NCBI GenBank assembly: GCA_964489425.1
Contig: CAZAYP010000005.1
Coordinates: 1 to 64,000 of the forward strand
Length of the DNA stretch: 64,000 nt
Source of the DNA: CAZAYP01 sp964489425 [NCBI: uncultured Verrucomicrobiota bacterium]
GTDB taxonomy: Bacteria > Verrucomicrobiota > Kiritimatiellia > RZYC01
Reading direction: 5' to 3'
Shown: piece by piece, positions 6,858-15,961 of the stretch
Numbering within the stretch: the stretch's first letter is position 1
How the letters are laid out: every line of letters begins with the position of its first letter
Position numbers and translations under genes: made by a program
Notes under the pieces: model-generated
Told to the model about the DNA's origin: nothing
The model's database searches: none
Seen by the model: the letters and a program-made list of their open reading frames with translations, nothing else

Positions 6858-9056
6858 ATGCAAGAGTGGGATGAGGCCCATGCCGGCCCCTTGCGGCCGG
6901 CCGCCGCGCAACATCCGCAAGCCCCGGACCCGGCCGCGGCCGGCTACCTTGACCGGCTCCGGTCTGCCGGCGCGCTGAGCGTGGACGATCCGGCCATGCC
7001 CGCCGCCGCCCGTTACACGCCCGGTGCCGTGCTGGCCGAAGGGGCCATGGCCGAGATCCGCGGCGCGCGGGATCGCCATCTCCAGCGCGAGGTCGCGCTC
7101 AAGCTGCTGAAAAGCCGCTGGCGCACGGAAGCGGATATCGCCCGCTTCATCCGCGAGGCCCAGGTCACCGCCCAGCTGGATCACCCGAACATCGTGCCTG
7201 TGTACAGCCTGCAGGTGGATGCCGCCAACCGCGTATCTTTTGCCATGAAGAAAATCGCGGGCCGTACCCTCACCGCGTGGCTCGATGACCTGCGCGGCCG
7301 CGCCGAGCCACCGGCGGCCTGGCCGTCCGACGACGGGCTGGCCACGCGCCTCGAGGTCATGATCAAGGTTTGCGAGGCCCTCTACTACGCGCACAGCCGC
7401 GGCGTGATCCACCGCGACCTCAAGCCGGGCAACATCATGGTGGGCCGGTTCCACGAGGTCTACGTCATGGACTGGGGCGTGGCGCGGTGCTTGGAGCATG
7501 CGGCGCCGGACGACCCGCCGGCCGCCGGCGGCGGGGACCCGCTCGACCTGGCCGACACCGAGCGCACCCTGGCCGGCCAGGCCGTGGGCACGCCGCGCTA
7601 CATGTCCCCTGAGCAAGCCCGCGGCCTGAACGACCAACTGGACGCGCGCAGCGATATCTACGCTCTCGGCAGCCTGCTCTTCGAGATGGTGTCGCTCCGG
7701 CATGCCTTTCCCGGCGCTGACGCGCGCGTGCTGCTGGGCCACGTGGCGCAAGGCCGGCACGCCCCGCTGTTGCCCCAGGCGCCCGGCGTTCCCTTGTCTG
7801 CGGAACTGGCGGCCATCATCTGCAAGGCCATGGCCCTGGACCCGGACGACCGCTACCCGTCCGCGCGCGACCTGGGCGAGGATCTGCGCCGGTTCCTGCG
7901 CCGCGAGGAAACGCGCGCGCGGCCGGACAACCCGCCCCAGCGCCTGCTGCGCTGGCTGAGCCATCACCGGCAATGGGCGGCCGTGGCGATCCTCGGCCTG
8001 CTGGCGCTGGCCGGCGGCGTGGCCAGCTGGAGCCTGCTGGCGCAGAAGCAGGCGTTGGTGGCGGCGCGCGTCCGCGAGCAGCGCCTCACCGGGTTCCAGG
8101 CCGCGGTGGCGGCGCGGGCCAGCGACCTTGACCGCCACTTCCAATATTACCAGGACGTGGCGCGCAACTTCGCGGCGCTCGCGTTGCAGGCGCTCAAGCA
8201 CGGGCAACCCGCCGGCGAGCCGCTCTACGACGCCGGCCGGTTCGCCCAGCCCGGCGGCGCGCCGCCGGATGCCGTGGCCGCGCCCGCGTACCGCGAACCC
8301 ATCAGCCTCGACCACCCGGTGTACAAGCTGGCGCCCGGCGTGGACCTCGAGCATGCGCGCCCGGACCTGGAGCGGCTGGCGCTGCTGCGGTACTGGCTGC
8401 GCCAGGTGCTGCGGGATAACGCGTTGGGTACCGGCCGGCCAGCGCCGGCCACGGCCGCCCGCCAGCAGGTCCTCACCGCCGGCACCCCGATCCGCTGGCT
8501 GTACCTCGGCCTGGCGTCCGGCGTGTACTTCTGCTATCCCGGCTCGGGCAATTATCCCGCGCTATTCGATCCGCGGGAGCGGCCCTGGTACCTGCTGGCG
8601 GCCGCCCAGACGCAAATGGTATGGAGCGCGCCCTACGTGGATATCGGCGGCCACTACGCGGTCATCTCCTGCGCCGTGCCGATCTGGGACGACCCGCGCT
8701 GGTACGGCGTGGCCACCCTGGACGTGACCTTGAACACGCTCCTGCAGCGGTTCCTGCACCCGGATCGCGGCCGCGGGGTGACGGATTGCTGGCTGCTGAC
8801 CGCCACCGGCCGCGTGCTGGCCGGGTCGGGCGTGGTGCAGCGGCCGGACGACCTGCCGCGCCACCTGGCGCGCGCCGGCGGGTTGCCGTGGCTGCCCTAC
8901 GACGCTGTCGTGGACGCCATCCGCCAGGGGCACACGGCCGGCCAGGCGGTGTTCCGGGACGACGCGCAGGACGCGGTGCTGGCCTTTAACCAGCTGCCGT
9001 CGCTGGGCTGGTACTACGTGGAGAAGGCCGGGCTGGACGATCTGCCGCTGCGCTGA
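6858..9056 (+). CDS. transmembrane Ser/Thr protein kinase with C-terminal Cache sensor
   Basis: Hanks-type kinase of 732 aa. The kinase domain spans about residues 50-350: VALKLL gives the ATP lysine (K82), IHRDLKPGN the catalytic aspartate (D187), MDWGVAR replaces DFG with DWG (205-207), as is common in planctomycete/verrucomicrobial kinases, and GTPRYMSPEQ is the activation segment end. The glycine-rich loop is degenerate (LAEGAMAEI instead of LGxGGMGxV). One TM segment lies at 373-394, followed by a 330-residue domain resembling Cache sensors, expected outside the membrane. The protein thus looks like a receptor kinase. Start ATG 6858 has no Shine-Dalgarno; a later start inside the unstructured first 50 residues is possible. 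Converges on the LysM operon. Confidence 0.88.
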   Translation: MQEWDEAHAGPLRPAAAQHPQAPDPAAAGYLDRLRSAGALSVDDPAMPAAARYTPGAVLAEGAMAEIRGARDRHLQREVALKLLKSRWRTEADIARFIREAQVTAQLDHPNIVPVYSLQVDAANRVSFAMKKIAGRTLTAWLDDLRGRAEPPAAWPSDDGLATRLEVMIKVCEALYYAHSRGVIHRDLKPGNIMVGRFHEVYVMDWGVARCLEHAAPDDPPAAGGGDPLDLADTERTLAGQAVGTPRYMSPEQARGLNDQLDARSDIYALGSLLFEMVSLRHAFPGADARVLLGHVAQGRHAPLLPQAPGVPLSAELAAIICKAMALDPDDRYPSARDLGEDLRRFLRREETRARPDNPPQRLLRWLSHHRQWAAVAILGLLALAGGVASWSLLAQKQALVAARVREQRLTGFQAAVAARASDLDRHFQYYQDVARNFAALALQALKHGQPAGEPLYDAGRFAQPGGAPPDAVAAPAYREPISLDHPVYKLAPGVDLEHARPDLERLALLRYWLRQVLRDNALGTGRPAPATAARQQVLTAGTPIRWLYLGLASGVYFCYPGSGNYPALFDPRERPWYLLAAAQTQMVWSAPYVDIGGHYAVISCAVPIWDDPRWYGVATLDVTLNTLLQRFLHPDRGRGVTDCWLLTATGRVLAGSGVVQRPDDLPRHLARAGGLPWLPYDAVVDAIRQGHTAGQAVFRDDAQDAVLAFNQLPSLGWYYVEKAGLDDLPLR

Positions 9057-9059
9057 GGA

Positions 9060-9701
9060 TCAGTTCTTCTTTTCCGGCACAAACAGCTTCTGCCCCACGC
9101 GGATCATGTTGGCATCCTTGAGCTGGTTGGCATCGAGGATGGTTTTCACGTCCACGCCGTAGGCGCGCGCGATATCCGACAGCGTCTGGCCGGCCTCCAC
9201 CACGTGGTCGTAGCCGAAGTCGCCGCCGGCGGAGGTGGACGCCGTCGCGGTGGCGGTCGTGGGCTTGGGCTTGGCGCCCGCGGAACCGCCGCCGGCGCCG
9301 GCGCCGGCGCTCTTCATCATGCCCGCGATGTTCTTGCTGAGCGTGTCGATGATTTCCTGGCGATCGGCCGCGCGCTGGCGTTGCACGTCCTGCACCTGGC
9401 CTTCGAGGCGCGCGAGGCGCGTGGCGAGGGTCTGCACGTCGACCTGCGAGGTGCGTCCGGCGGCCTGCCGCGCCTGGGCCGCTTCGCGGTCGAGGCGCGC
9501 AATTTCCATCTCCAGGCGCTCGATCCTGCCGGACAGGCGGCGGTTGTCCTCGCGCATCAGCAGCATGTCCTCGCGCAGGGCCATGGCTTCCGTGCGGCCG
9601 GCCTGGGCCGCGGCGTTCCGGCCTGCCAGCAGCAGGAGCAAGGCGGCGGCCGCAGGTATCCAGCGGCCCAGGGAGAACATGCGGCACGAGATCATTTTCA
9701 T
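9060..9701 (-). CDS. exported coiled-coil protein with C-terminal LysM domain
   Basis: Predicted periplasmic or envelope protein of 213 aa. A signal peptide (hydrophobic PAAAALLLLLAG, cleavage after the AAAQ region near residue 33) is followed by a charged heptad-rich coiled coil (about 35-110), a low-complexity Gly/Ala/Thr linker and one LysM module at the C-terminus (HVVEAGQTLSDIARAYGVD ... IRVGQKLFVPEKKN) that should bind peptidoglycan. It is the last gene of a four-gene minus-strand operon; its ATG overlaps the TGA of the SGNH hydrolase gene in an ATGA arrangement (9698-9701), indicating translational coupling. A later in-frame ATG eight codons in could also serve. Specific role unknown; it may anchor envelope partners to the wall. 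Confidence 0.82.
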   Translation of the reverse strand: MKMISCRMFSLGRWIPAAAALLLLLAGRNAAAQAGRTEAMALREDMLLMREDNRRLSGRIERLEMEIARLDREAAQARQAAGRTSQVDVQTLATRLARLEGQVQDVQRQRAADRQEIIDTLSKNIAGMMKSAGAGAGGGSAGAKPKPTTATATASTSAGGDFGYDHVVEAGQTLSDIARAYGVDVKTILDANQLKDANMIRVGQKLFVPEKKN

Positions 9702-10402
9702 AGCAACACCCGGTAGAAGGTATTCGCGATCAGTTGGGTTCCGGCGTCGTTAGGGTGGAACAGGTCCGGATTCATCAGGGCGCGGTTGTTGTTGAACGCC
9801 CGCTCCATGTCCGCGAGGCGGATGTGCTCGGCGGCGGCGATCCCGCGGATGCCATCGTTGATCGCCGCCACCCATTCCACATCCTCGGTCGACGCCAGAT
9901 TGGGGGTCAGGGTGGCAATGACCGGCGTGGCGCCGTAGGTGCGGGCAATCTGCACCATCTGCCGCAGGTTCGCCACGACTTCGCCAACGTTATGCTTGCC
10001 GAGCACATCGTTCATGCCTTCCAGGAGCAGCACGCAGTTGGGATGATGCGCGGCCAGCACCTCCGGCAGCCGGCCCACGCCGTGGTAGGTGGTTTCTCCG
10101 CCATACCCGGAGTTGATCACGGTGCGTTTCAGGCGCGCGGCCAAAATGGCGGGGTACGGCGGACCGGAAATCTCCGTGCCGGCGGTGATGCTGTCACCAA
10201 AGGCGACGTACACGTATTCATTGGTGACTGGCGCCGGTTGATTCGTCGCGTTGTTGTCCGGCGGCGCGGGATCGTCGTCGTCCCCGCCGTCGCCGCCGCC
10301 GCAGCCGGAGAAGGCAAGCGCCACGGGCAGCAGCAGCCCCGCCAACCAGGCCATGGGTCCACGACCACGCCGCTTCATGAAGCGTAAGAATGAAGACATC
10401 AT
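9698..10402 (-). CDS. SGNH/GDSL-type esterase lipoprotein
   Basis: Secreted hydrolase of the SGNH fold, about 234 aa from the chosen start. MKRRGRGPMAWLAGLLLP and a lipobox-like FSGC indicate a lipoprotein signal, followed by an Asp/Pro/Asn-rich linker. Catalytic blocks are visible: VAFGDSITAG (nucleophile Ser), GYGGETT, LLEGMNDV (block III Asn) and the C-terminal DLFHPNDAG (Asp and His). Likely removes acyl groups from a lipid or glycan in the envelope; substrate unknown. The frame stays open to 10570, but that part translates non-coding sequence and would overlap the upstream lipoprotein gene. ATGs at 10402, 10399 and 10378 all precede the signal sequence and none has a good Shine-Dalgarno, so the start is uncertain. 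Confidence 0.8.
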   Translation of the reverse strand: MMSSFLRFMKRRGRGPMAWLAGLLLPVALAFSGCGGGDGGDDDDPAPPDNNATNQPAPVTNEYVYVAFGDSITAGTEISGPPYPAILAARLKRTVINSGYGGETTYHGVGRLPEVLAAHHPNCVLLLEGMNDVLGKHNVGEVVANLRQMVQIARTYGATPVIATLTPNLASTEDVEWVAAINDGIRGIAAAEHIRLADMERAFNNNRALMNPDLFHPNDAGTQLIANTFYRVLL

Positions 10403-10464
10403 GTTAACCATCATATTATTGAGCGTCGTTCCGGTCAAGCGGCTCCGCCGCGGCATGTTTATTT

Positions 10465-11124
10465 TTAGTCCTGCGGCCGGGCCGGCTCGCGGGGGCGAGG
10501 ATCGGACGACAGCAGATCGAGGCGGTACCATTGGCGCCAGTCTGCGGCCTTGAACTTGACCAGCGGCCACTTTTCATGGGTGGGGCCAACCAGGGCTTCT
10601 GCAAGGTCGAGGCTGAATTCCTGGTCCGGCGTCGGCGCGGCCAGGGCATAGAACACCACGAAGGTGTGCGTCCGATCAGGCGCCAGCGCGATGGGCAGCG
10701 GCAGCTCCGGCCCGGAGACTGCATTGAGCACCGGGCGGGCGTCCGGCGCCTGTTGCTCGCAGGCGAGCGGCAGGGTCATGCGGCCCTCCACGGACAGCAG
10801 CAGATTCCGCGGATCGAACGTGAACCCCTCCGTGTGGGGGGTCACGGAGACCTGCAGGGGGAATGGATGCGCCAGCACCTGGGGCGTCGCGCCGGCCCTG
10901 GGCGCCGGGCGGCGCACCACGCTCAGGCCGAGGCCGACCCACTGGGCATCGACGGTTTCGCGCTGGTTCCCCGGTGCAATGCGCAAGGATACCCCCGGGA
11001 ACACCAACTCGTGATCTGAACGTTCCGGGACGCCTTCCGCGTAAGGGACGCTGACTTGCCCGCCCCGGTACCCGGCGCAGCCCGCGCCCGCCAGCAGGGC
11101 CAGGATCCAGCCCGCGCGCAGCAT
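10465..11124 (-). CDS. putative lipoprotein of unknown function
   Basis: Unrecognised 219-aa protein. MLRAGWILALLAGAGCAGY is a clear lipoprotein signal peptide with lipobox AGAGC, so the mature protein should be membrane-anchored outside the cytoplasm. The rest appears beta-rich (alternating hydrophobic segments) without motifs I can name. ATG 11124 is chosen because it begins the signal peptide and lies 5 bp after the stop of the SUMF1-like gene; upstream codons in the same frame translate the neighbour's antiparallel sequence and are not coding. Second gene of the 12122-9060 operon, so probably functions with the SUMF1-like and SGNH proteins at the cell surface. Confidence 0.7.
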   Translation of the reverse strand: MLRAGWILALLAGAGCAGYRGGQVSVPYAEGVPERSDHELVFPGVSLRIAPGNQRETVDAQWVGLGLSVVRRPAPRAGATPQVLAHPFPLQVSVTPHTEGFTFDPRNLLLSVEGRMTLPLACEQQAPDARPVLNAVSGPELPLPIALAPDRTHTFVVFYALAAPTPDQEFSLDLAEALVGPTHEKWPLVKFKAADWRQWYRLDLLSSDPRPREPARPQD

Positions 11125-11129
11125 GCCGT

Positions 11130-12122
11130 TCACGGCAGGCAAACGCAGCGGAACCCGACCGTCGCGCTGGCCATGGTCGCCGCATCGTAGCTGCGGTTGG
11201 CGACGCGGCCGACCTTGGGCGAGGAGCTCCAGCTGCCGCTGCGCAGCACCCGGTACGTGCCGGTGTCCGGGCCGCGGGGCGACGTGGAGGGCGATGTGGT
11301 GTAATAGCCGGAGCCGTACCAGTCCCAGCACCATTCCATGAGGTTGCCGGTCATATCCATCACGCCCAGCCCGTTGGCGGCGTAGCTGCCGGCGGGACTG
11401 GTATAGGGGGTGGGCGCCACGCCATACACCGGGTCATAACCGGCCGGGCCCAGGTCGTAGGGCTCGGTGGCGGACGGGTACAGGCTGCGATAATTGGCGT
11501 GGTTATGGTCGATGTTGTCTGTATCTGCCCAGGAAAAACGGTGGCCGGCCACGCCGCCCCGCGCGGCATATTCCCACTCCGCTTCGGTCGGCAGGCGATA
11601 CCCCTTGTTGTCCCAGTTGGCGGTCACAACCGCGGGTGTTCCGGTTTTCAGCGTGGCGGAGTTGGCGGTGTAGACGGGCGTCCGCCCGGTCATCTCGCTG
11701 CGAGCGTTGCACCACTTGACCGCGTCAAACCAGGTCACCGTGTGCACGGGATGATTGGTGGCCTTGCCGGAACCCGCCTGGCTGAAGGTATAGCCGTTTT
11801 GGATGGCCCAAGCGTAAACCTGGCTCCACTGGGCCAGGGTCACCTCGCCGCGGTCCATATAAAAAGCCGGGCAAGTCACGGTGTGCGCGGGCAGCTCGTC
11901 GCTGTCGCCCTCGCCCGCCATGGCGTTCCCCATGGCAAAGGACCCCGCGGGCACGGCCACCATGCCATCGGGGGCCTGGTCGTTCAGCAGTAAAAGCATG
12001 CGTGAGCCTTCAATGGGCGGAACCGCCCCCGCGGGCATGTTCTGCGCCCAACCGTTGGCGGCCACGACGCAAGCCAGCGTGAGCGCGGGCAAGATGATCA
12101 AGCGGACAGATATCGGACGCAT
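11130..12122 (-). CDS. exported SUMF1/formylglycine-generating-enzyme-fold protein
   Basis: A 330-aa protein with an N-terminal signal peptide (to about residue 26, ANGWAQ) and a SUMF1/FGE-sulfatase domain: VAVPAGSFAMGNAM near residue 55, GEVTLAQW, NHPVHTVTWFDAVKWCNA, YRLPTEAEWEYAARGG, and the C-terminal TGNLMEWCWDWYG ... GFRCVCLP. This domain occurs in sulfatase-activating oxidases but also in many non-catalytic carbohydrate- or peptide-binding proteins. No sulfatase gene is in the window and the protein is exported, so a structural or binding role is at least as likely as oxidase activity. An AAGGAG Shine-Dalgarno precedes the ATG. First gene of the minus-strand envelope operon. Confidence 0.86.
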   Translation of the reverse strand: MRPISVRLIILPALTLACVVAANGWAQNMPAGAVPPIEGSRMLLLLNDQAPDGMVAVPAGSFAMGNAMAGEGDSDELPAHTVTCPAFYMDRGEVTLAQWSQVYAWAIQNGYTFSQAGSGKATNHPVHTVTWFDAVKWCNARSEMTGRTPVYTANSATLKTGTPAVVTANWDNKGYRLPTEAEWEYAARGGVAGHRFSWADTDNIDHNHANYRSLYPSATEPYDLGPAGYDPVYGVAPTPYTSPAGSYAANGLGVMDMTGNLMEWCWDWYGSGYYTTSPSTSPRGPDTGTYRVLRSGSWSSSPKVGRVANRSYDAATMASATVGFRCVCLP

Positions 12123-12302
12123 TTCAGTTCTCCTTGGTTAATACGGTTGAAGTTTCCCGCTTTCCCGCGCGCGAGTCAATCTTCCAGTTCCCGCTGCAAC
12201 CCGGCAAAACCTGCCACTCGCCGCCCGGTCGCTTAAGCCGGGGCCTGGGCCCGTCGATTCTATGACCAAAGGATGTAATCACGAGTCAGGGATGACAAAC
12301 AC

Positions 12303-13091
12303 GTGAACACGATTTCCTCGGGAACCACTGCGGTCGGTGCCCGGGCTGAATGGCCCGGGGCCACGGCGTTTGCAAGCACCCGCTCCACGCGGATCGCCGC
12401 GCAGGAACGCCAGGCCATGGATGTCACCATTTACACGGCCGAAGGCGACAAGGTGACCCTTTCGCGCGAGTCCCAGTGGCAGGCCAAATACAACACGTAT
12501 GAATACCTGGCGCGGGGTGACCGCGGCGTGGTCCAGGAACAGAACGCCACCTTGCTCGTGCAGTCCTCGGAATCCACCCAGTACGCCGTGGAAGGCGACC
12601 TGAACGACCAGGAGGCCGCAGATGTCCAGGCCGCGTTGAGCATCGTGGAAAACATGATGGCGGATTTCCTGGCCGGCCGCACCGAGGACGCCATGGCGCA
12701 CAACGGCGATTTCGGCGTGTTGGCCAGCATTGCCGGCGTGGACACGGAACTGGAGCACGACCTCAGCATCGAGGCGCACGACGAATCCTCCATCCTGGCC
12801 CCCGCGTCGGAGTCGCCCTTGGAAGCCGCCGCGGTGCGCGGCCCGGGCCTGCTGGACCAGTTGCTGGACGGCCTGGTGTCCGCGGTGAAGGAAAGCCAGG
12901 CCGACTCCACCAAGCTGATGCCGCACCTGCGGAACCTGTTTGCCCGCCTGCAAAACCTGTGCCGCGGCGCCCCGGCCGCGGATCAGAAAGCGTCTGTGAT
13001 CGACACGGTCGCGGACCAGTTGACCGCGCGCCTGGCCGAAAGCGACCCGGCCGCCGCCGCCTGGACGCCGGGCCTGTTGCTCCAGGCTTGA
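12303..13091 (+). CDS. conserved-looking hypothetical protein, no recognised domain
   Basis: A 262-aa soluble protein without signal peptide or TM that I cannot assign. GTG 12303 lies about 8 bases after AGGGA; the only in-frame ATG is at residue 39 (MDVTIYTAEGDKVTLS), where order begins, so the first 38 residues may be a disordered tail or the true start may be later. Features: a beta-rich N-terminal part (VTIYTAEGDKVTLSRES), a helical middle (QAALSIVENMMADFLAGRTED), an acidic linker and a helical C-terminus (LLDQLLDGLVSAVKESQAD). It stands alone, divergent from the SUMF1-like operon and convergent with hrpB. Codon usage matches neighbours, supporting a real gene. Confidence 0.65.
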   Translation: MNTISSGTTAVGARAEWPGATAFASTRSTRIAAQERQAMDVTIYTAEGDKVTLSRESQWQAKYNTYEYLARGDRGVVQEQNATLLVQSSESTQYAVEGDLNDQEAADVQAALSIVENMMADFLAGRTEDAMAHNGDFGVLASIAGVDTELEHDLSIEAHDESSILAPASESPLEAAAVRGPGLLDQLLDGLVSAVKESQADSTKLMPHLRNLFARLQNLCRGAPAADQKASVIDTVADQLTARLAESDPAAAAWTPGLLLQA

Positions 13092-13164
13092 TCCGGCCGG
13101 CTTAGCGTCTTGGCGGGAAAATATTCCGGTCCCGATTCCTGCATGGTCGGCGGGGCGCCGTCAG

Positions 13165-13234
13165 CGGCTCGGTGGGACACCTCGCCCTACCGGGAGATCT
13201 GCGGCCAGGCAGGGCGAACGGTCCCCGTGAGCCG
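13165..13234. repeat. imperfect long inverted repeat between convergent genes
   Basis: A left arm (13165-13191, CGGCTCGGTGGGACACC...) and a right arm (13208-13234) whose reverse complement is CGGCTCACGGGGACCGTT... match at about 20 of 27 positions around a 16-bp spacer. Directly after it is a small hairpin TCCGG-TCTTT-CCGGA (13235-13249). It lies between the stops of the unknown gene and hrpB, where a transcript end is expected; it looks like a dispersed palindromic element. Confidence 0.6.
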
Positions 13235-13277
13235 TCCGGTCTTTCCGGACATGTATTATGAAAAACCATATACTCGG

Positions 13278-15824
13278 TCAACGCCATTCGTGCTTGGGAT
13301 ACTTGCGCTGCAGCTCTTTCTTGATGCGCGGGTAGGCCTCGGCCCAGAACGAGGCCAGGTCTTCGGTGATCTGCACCGGCCGCCGGTTGGGGCCGAGGAT
13401 TTCCAGCTTGACCGGCCGCCGGCGCATGGCCACGCGGGGCGTTTCGCGCAGGCCGTATAAATCCTGGATGGTGGCGGCCAGCGCCGGGCTCTGTTCCGGG
13501 TCCGCGGGATACTGGATTTTCGCGTGCCGGCCGCCGGGCAGGGCCAGCCGCTCGGGCACCTCGCGGTCCAGGACGTGGCGGCCGCCGCCCAGCCACGCGT
13601 GCAGCAGCGGCCATACCTGGCGATCCTTGAGCTCCTTGAACGAGACGGCGCCGGCGCACAACTGGCGCACCAGTTCTGTCCGGCCGGCGGCATCCAGCGG
13701 CCGCACGCCGGTTTCCGGGCACCAGCGCGCGAGAAAATTCAGGCGCTGGACCCATTGCTCCACGGCGGCATCCCACTGCGGTAGATCGAGCCGGCCAGCC
13801 AGCACCTGCTCGGCCAGCAGGGGCCCGGCCGCCGCCGGATCCGCCTCGCCGGCCGCCCGGCTTTCGAGGATCAGGTCGCGGAACATGCGGCGCTGCTCCT
13901 GGCACACGCGGCGCGCCTGCGGGTCGTAGAATTGCGCCGTGGCGGTGGAAAAATCGTCCGGGAACAGCTCCTGGAGCCATTCCTCCTCAACCGCCGTGAC
14001 CAGGTTCAGCGCGACCCGGCTCTCGCCCGGCCGCCCGCCGATCTCGCTGATTTCGGCGGCCACCACCAGCCGCGCGTTGCGCACCGCACTCTCGCGGGCC
14101 AACTCCGCGGTGCGCCCGTGCACCAGCTGGCAGCGCAACGTTCCCTGGTCCCGGCGCACGGCCAACTGGTCGGCGAACCCCGCCAGCAGGCACTTGCGCA
14201 CCGCATCGGCCGCGGCCGGCTGGTCGTTGAGCGGCAGGCCCGCCTGCTCGGCCAGCCGGAGAAAATGCCGGTACAGGTCCCGGACCTGGCGGGCCGACCC
14301 CGCATGGATGCCCAGGCGGCGGCACTTGTCCAGGTCGTAGCCCTGCCGGTCCGCGTACAGCCAGGCGCGCATCTGGAGGAAAAAGTCCGAGGTCTGCTCA
14401 TCGCCCAGGAACAGGTCGCGATCCTCCTGGACGTCGGCCCGCCGCGCGCGCTGGAGCACCTGGCGGGTCTGGGAAAGGGCGGCGATCAAGGCCGCCTCGC
14501 GCACACAGCCGCCATCCGCGGCGGCCAGGAACATGCGCGCGTAGCGCGGGTGGGCCGGGAACGCGACCATCCGCCGGCCGGCCGGCGTCAGGCCATCCCG
14601 CGCGTCCAGCGCGCCCAGGTCGCGCAGCAGGTCATGGGCCTGGTCCAGCGCGGCGGGCGCGGGCGCCTCGAGCCACGGGAACGCGCGGACATCCTCCACG
14701 CCGGTGGCCTTCAGCGTCAGCAGGGTCTCGGCCAGGTCGACCCGCCGGATCTCGGGCGTCTCCTGGCGCGCGCGGTGGGCGTGCTCTTCGCGGGTCCAGA
14801 GCCGCAGGCAGCGGCCGGGGGCGGTGCGGCCGGCGCGGCCGGCGCGCTGGTCGGCGGACGCCTGGCTGATCTTTTCGACAAACAAGGTGTTGATCCCGCG
14901 GCGCGGGTCGTGGCGGGCGATGCGCGCCAGCCCGCTGTCGATCACCGCCGTCACCCCGTCGATGGTGATCGAGGTTTCCGCGACGTTGGTGGCCACGATG
15001 ATCTTGCGGCGGGCCGCGGGCGCCACGGCCGCGTCCTGGTCGCGCGCGGACAGCTCGCCATGCAAGGGCAGCAGGTCGCACCCGCGGGCCGCGGGCAGGG
15101 CGCGCAGGCACTCGATCGTGCGCAGGATCTCGTAGCTGCCGGGCATGAACACCAGGACATCGCCCGCGGCCCCGGCCGGCGCCAGGCGCTGGAACGCCGC
15201 GGCCGCGGCCTCCCATACCGGCGTTTTGTTGAAGTCCACGGGGCGCGGCGCGTACTCCACCTCGATGGGAAACGCCCGGCCGGCGGCGCTGAGCCGCGCC
15301 ACGCCGGGCCAGTAGCGCTCGAGCACGTCCGCGTCCAGCGTGGCGGACATCACCACCAGGCGCAGGTCCGGCCGCTCCGCGGCCTGCAGTTGCGCGGCCC
15401 GCGCCAGGGTGATGTCCCCGTACAGGTGGCGCTCGTGAAACTCGTCCAGGATAATGATGCTGACGCCCGGCAGGCGCGGGTCCGCCACCATCTGGCGCAG
15501 CAGCACCCCCTCGGTGACGTACCAGATGCGGGTGTCCCGGCCGCCGACGCGCTCGAAGCGCACCTGGTACCCGACCTCCTGGCCCAGGGGCTGGCCCCGC
15601 TCGGCCGCCACCCGGGCGGCCAGCATGCGGGCGGCCAGGCGGCGCGGCTGGAGCACCACGATGCGGCCGGATCCGGCGCACCCGTGCTCCAGCAGCATCT
15701 GGGGAACCTGGGTGGATTTGCCCGACCCGGTCGGCGCCTGGACCAGCAGGCGGGGTTGGCTGCGGCAGAGATCCCCGAGCCGCTGTTCGAGCTCGTAGAC
15801 CGGCAGTGATCGATTCAGGCCCAT
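13278..15824 (-). CDS. hrpB: ATP-dependent helicase HrpB
   Basis: DExH-box RNA helicase of 848 aa, the usual HrpB length. Walker A is APTGSGKSTQ (31-38), the DEAH box reads DEFH (127-130, followed by ERH), motif III is SATLD, motif V NVAETSITIDGVTAVIDSG and motif VI QRAGRAGRT. The C-terminal HrpB-specific domain ends with the typical RKYPKHEW. The cellular substrate of HrpB is not established. ATG 15824 opens directly with the helicase N-terminus (MGLNRSLPVYELEQRL), so the start is well supported. A single transcription unit on the minus strand, convergent with the unknown gene at 12303. Confidence 0.95.
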   Translation of the reverse strand: MGLNRSLPVYELEQRLGDLCRSQPRLLVQAPTGSGKSTQVPQMLLEHGCAGSGRIVVLQPRRLAARMLAARVAAERGQPLGQEVGYQVRFERVGGRDTRIWYVTEGVLLRQMVADPRLPGVSIIILDEFHERHLYGDITLARAAQLQAAERPDLRLVVMSATLDADVLERYWPGVARLSAAGRAFPIEVEYAPRPVDFNKTPVWEAAAAAFQRLAPAGAAGDVLVFMPGSYEILRTIECLRALPAARGCDLLPLHGELSARDQDAAVAPAARRKIIVATNVAETSITIDGVTAVIDSGLARIARHDPRRGINTLFVEKISQASADQRAGRAGRTAPGRCLRLWTREEHAHRARQETPEIRRVDLAETLLTLKATGVEDVRAFPWLEAPAPAALDQAHDLLRDLGALDARDGLTPAGRRMVAFPAHPRYARMFLAAADGGCVREAALIAALSQTRQVLQRARRADVQEDRDLFLGDEQTSDFFLQMRAWLYADRQGYDLDKCRRLGIHAGSARQVRDLYRHFLRLAEQAGLPLNDQPAAADAVRKCLLAGFADQLAVRRDQGTLRCQLVHGRTAELARESAVRNARLVVAAEISEIGGRPGESRVALNLVTAVEEEWLQELFPDDFSTATAQFYDPQARRVCQEQRRMFRDLILESRAAGEADPAAAGPLLAEQVLAGRLDLPQWDAAVEQWVQRLNFLARWCPETGVRPLDAAGRTELVRQLCAGAVSFKELKDRQVWPLLHAWLGGGRHVLDREVPERLALPGGRHAKIQYPADPEQSPALAATIQDLYGLRETPRVAMRRRPVKLEILGPNRRPVQITEDLASFWAEAYPRIKKELQRKYPKHEWR

Positions 15825-15961
15825 ACCGTTGTTTTACCAAGGGCACATCGGCCCACGGCGTCACGGGTCTACCGCACGGCAAAGCCGGACCGGACGTGCC
15901 GGGAGGCTATAAGAAGCGAAGATGTAGGCGCGGACCAGCGCAGGCCGGGCGCGCCCAGGGC

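Noticed and set aside
13932-15809. A 625-codon open frame antisense to hrpB
   Set aside because: Shadow of a well-recognised helicase gene.
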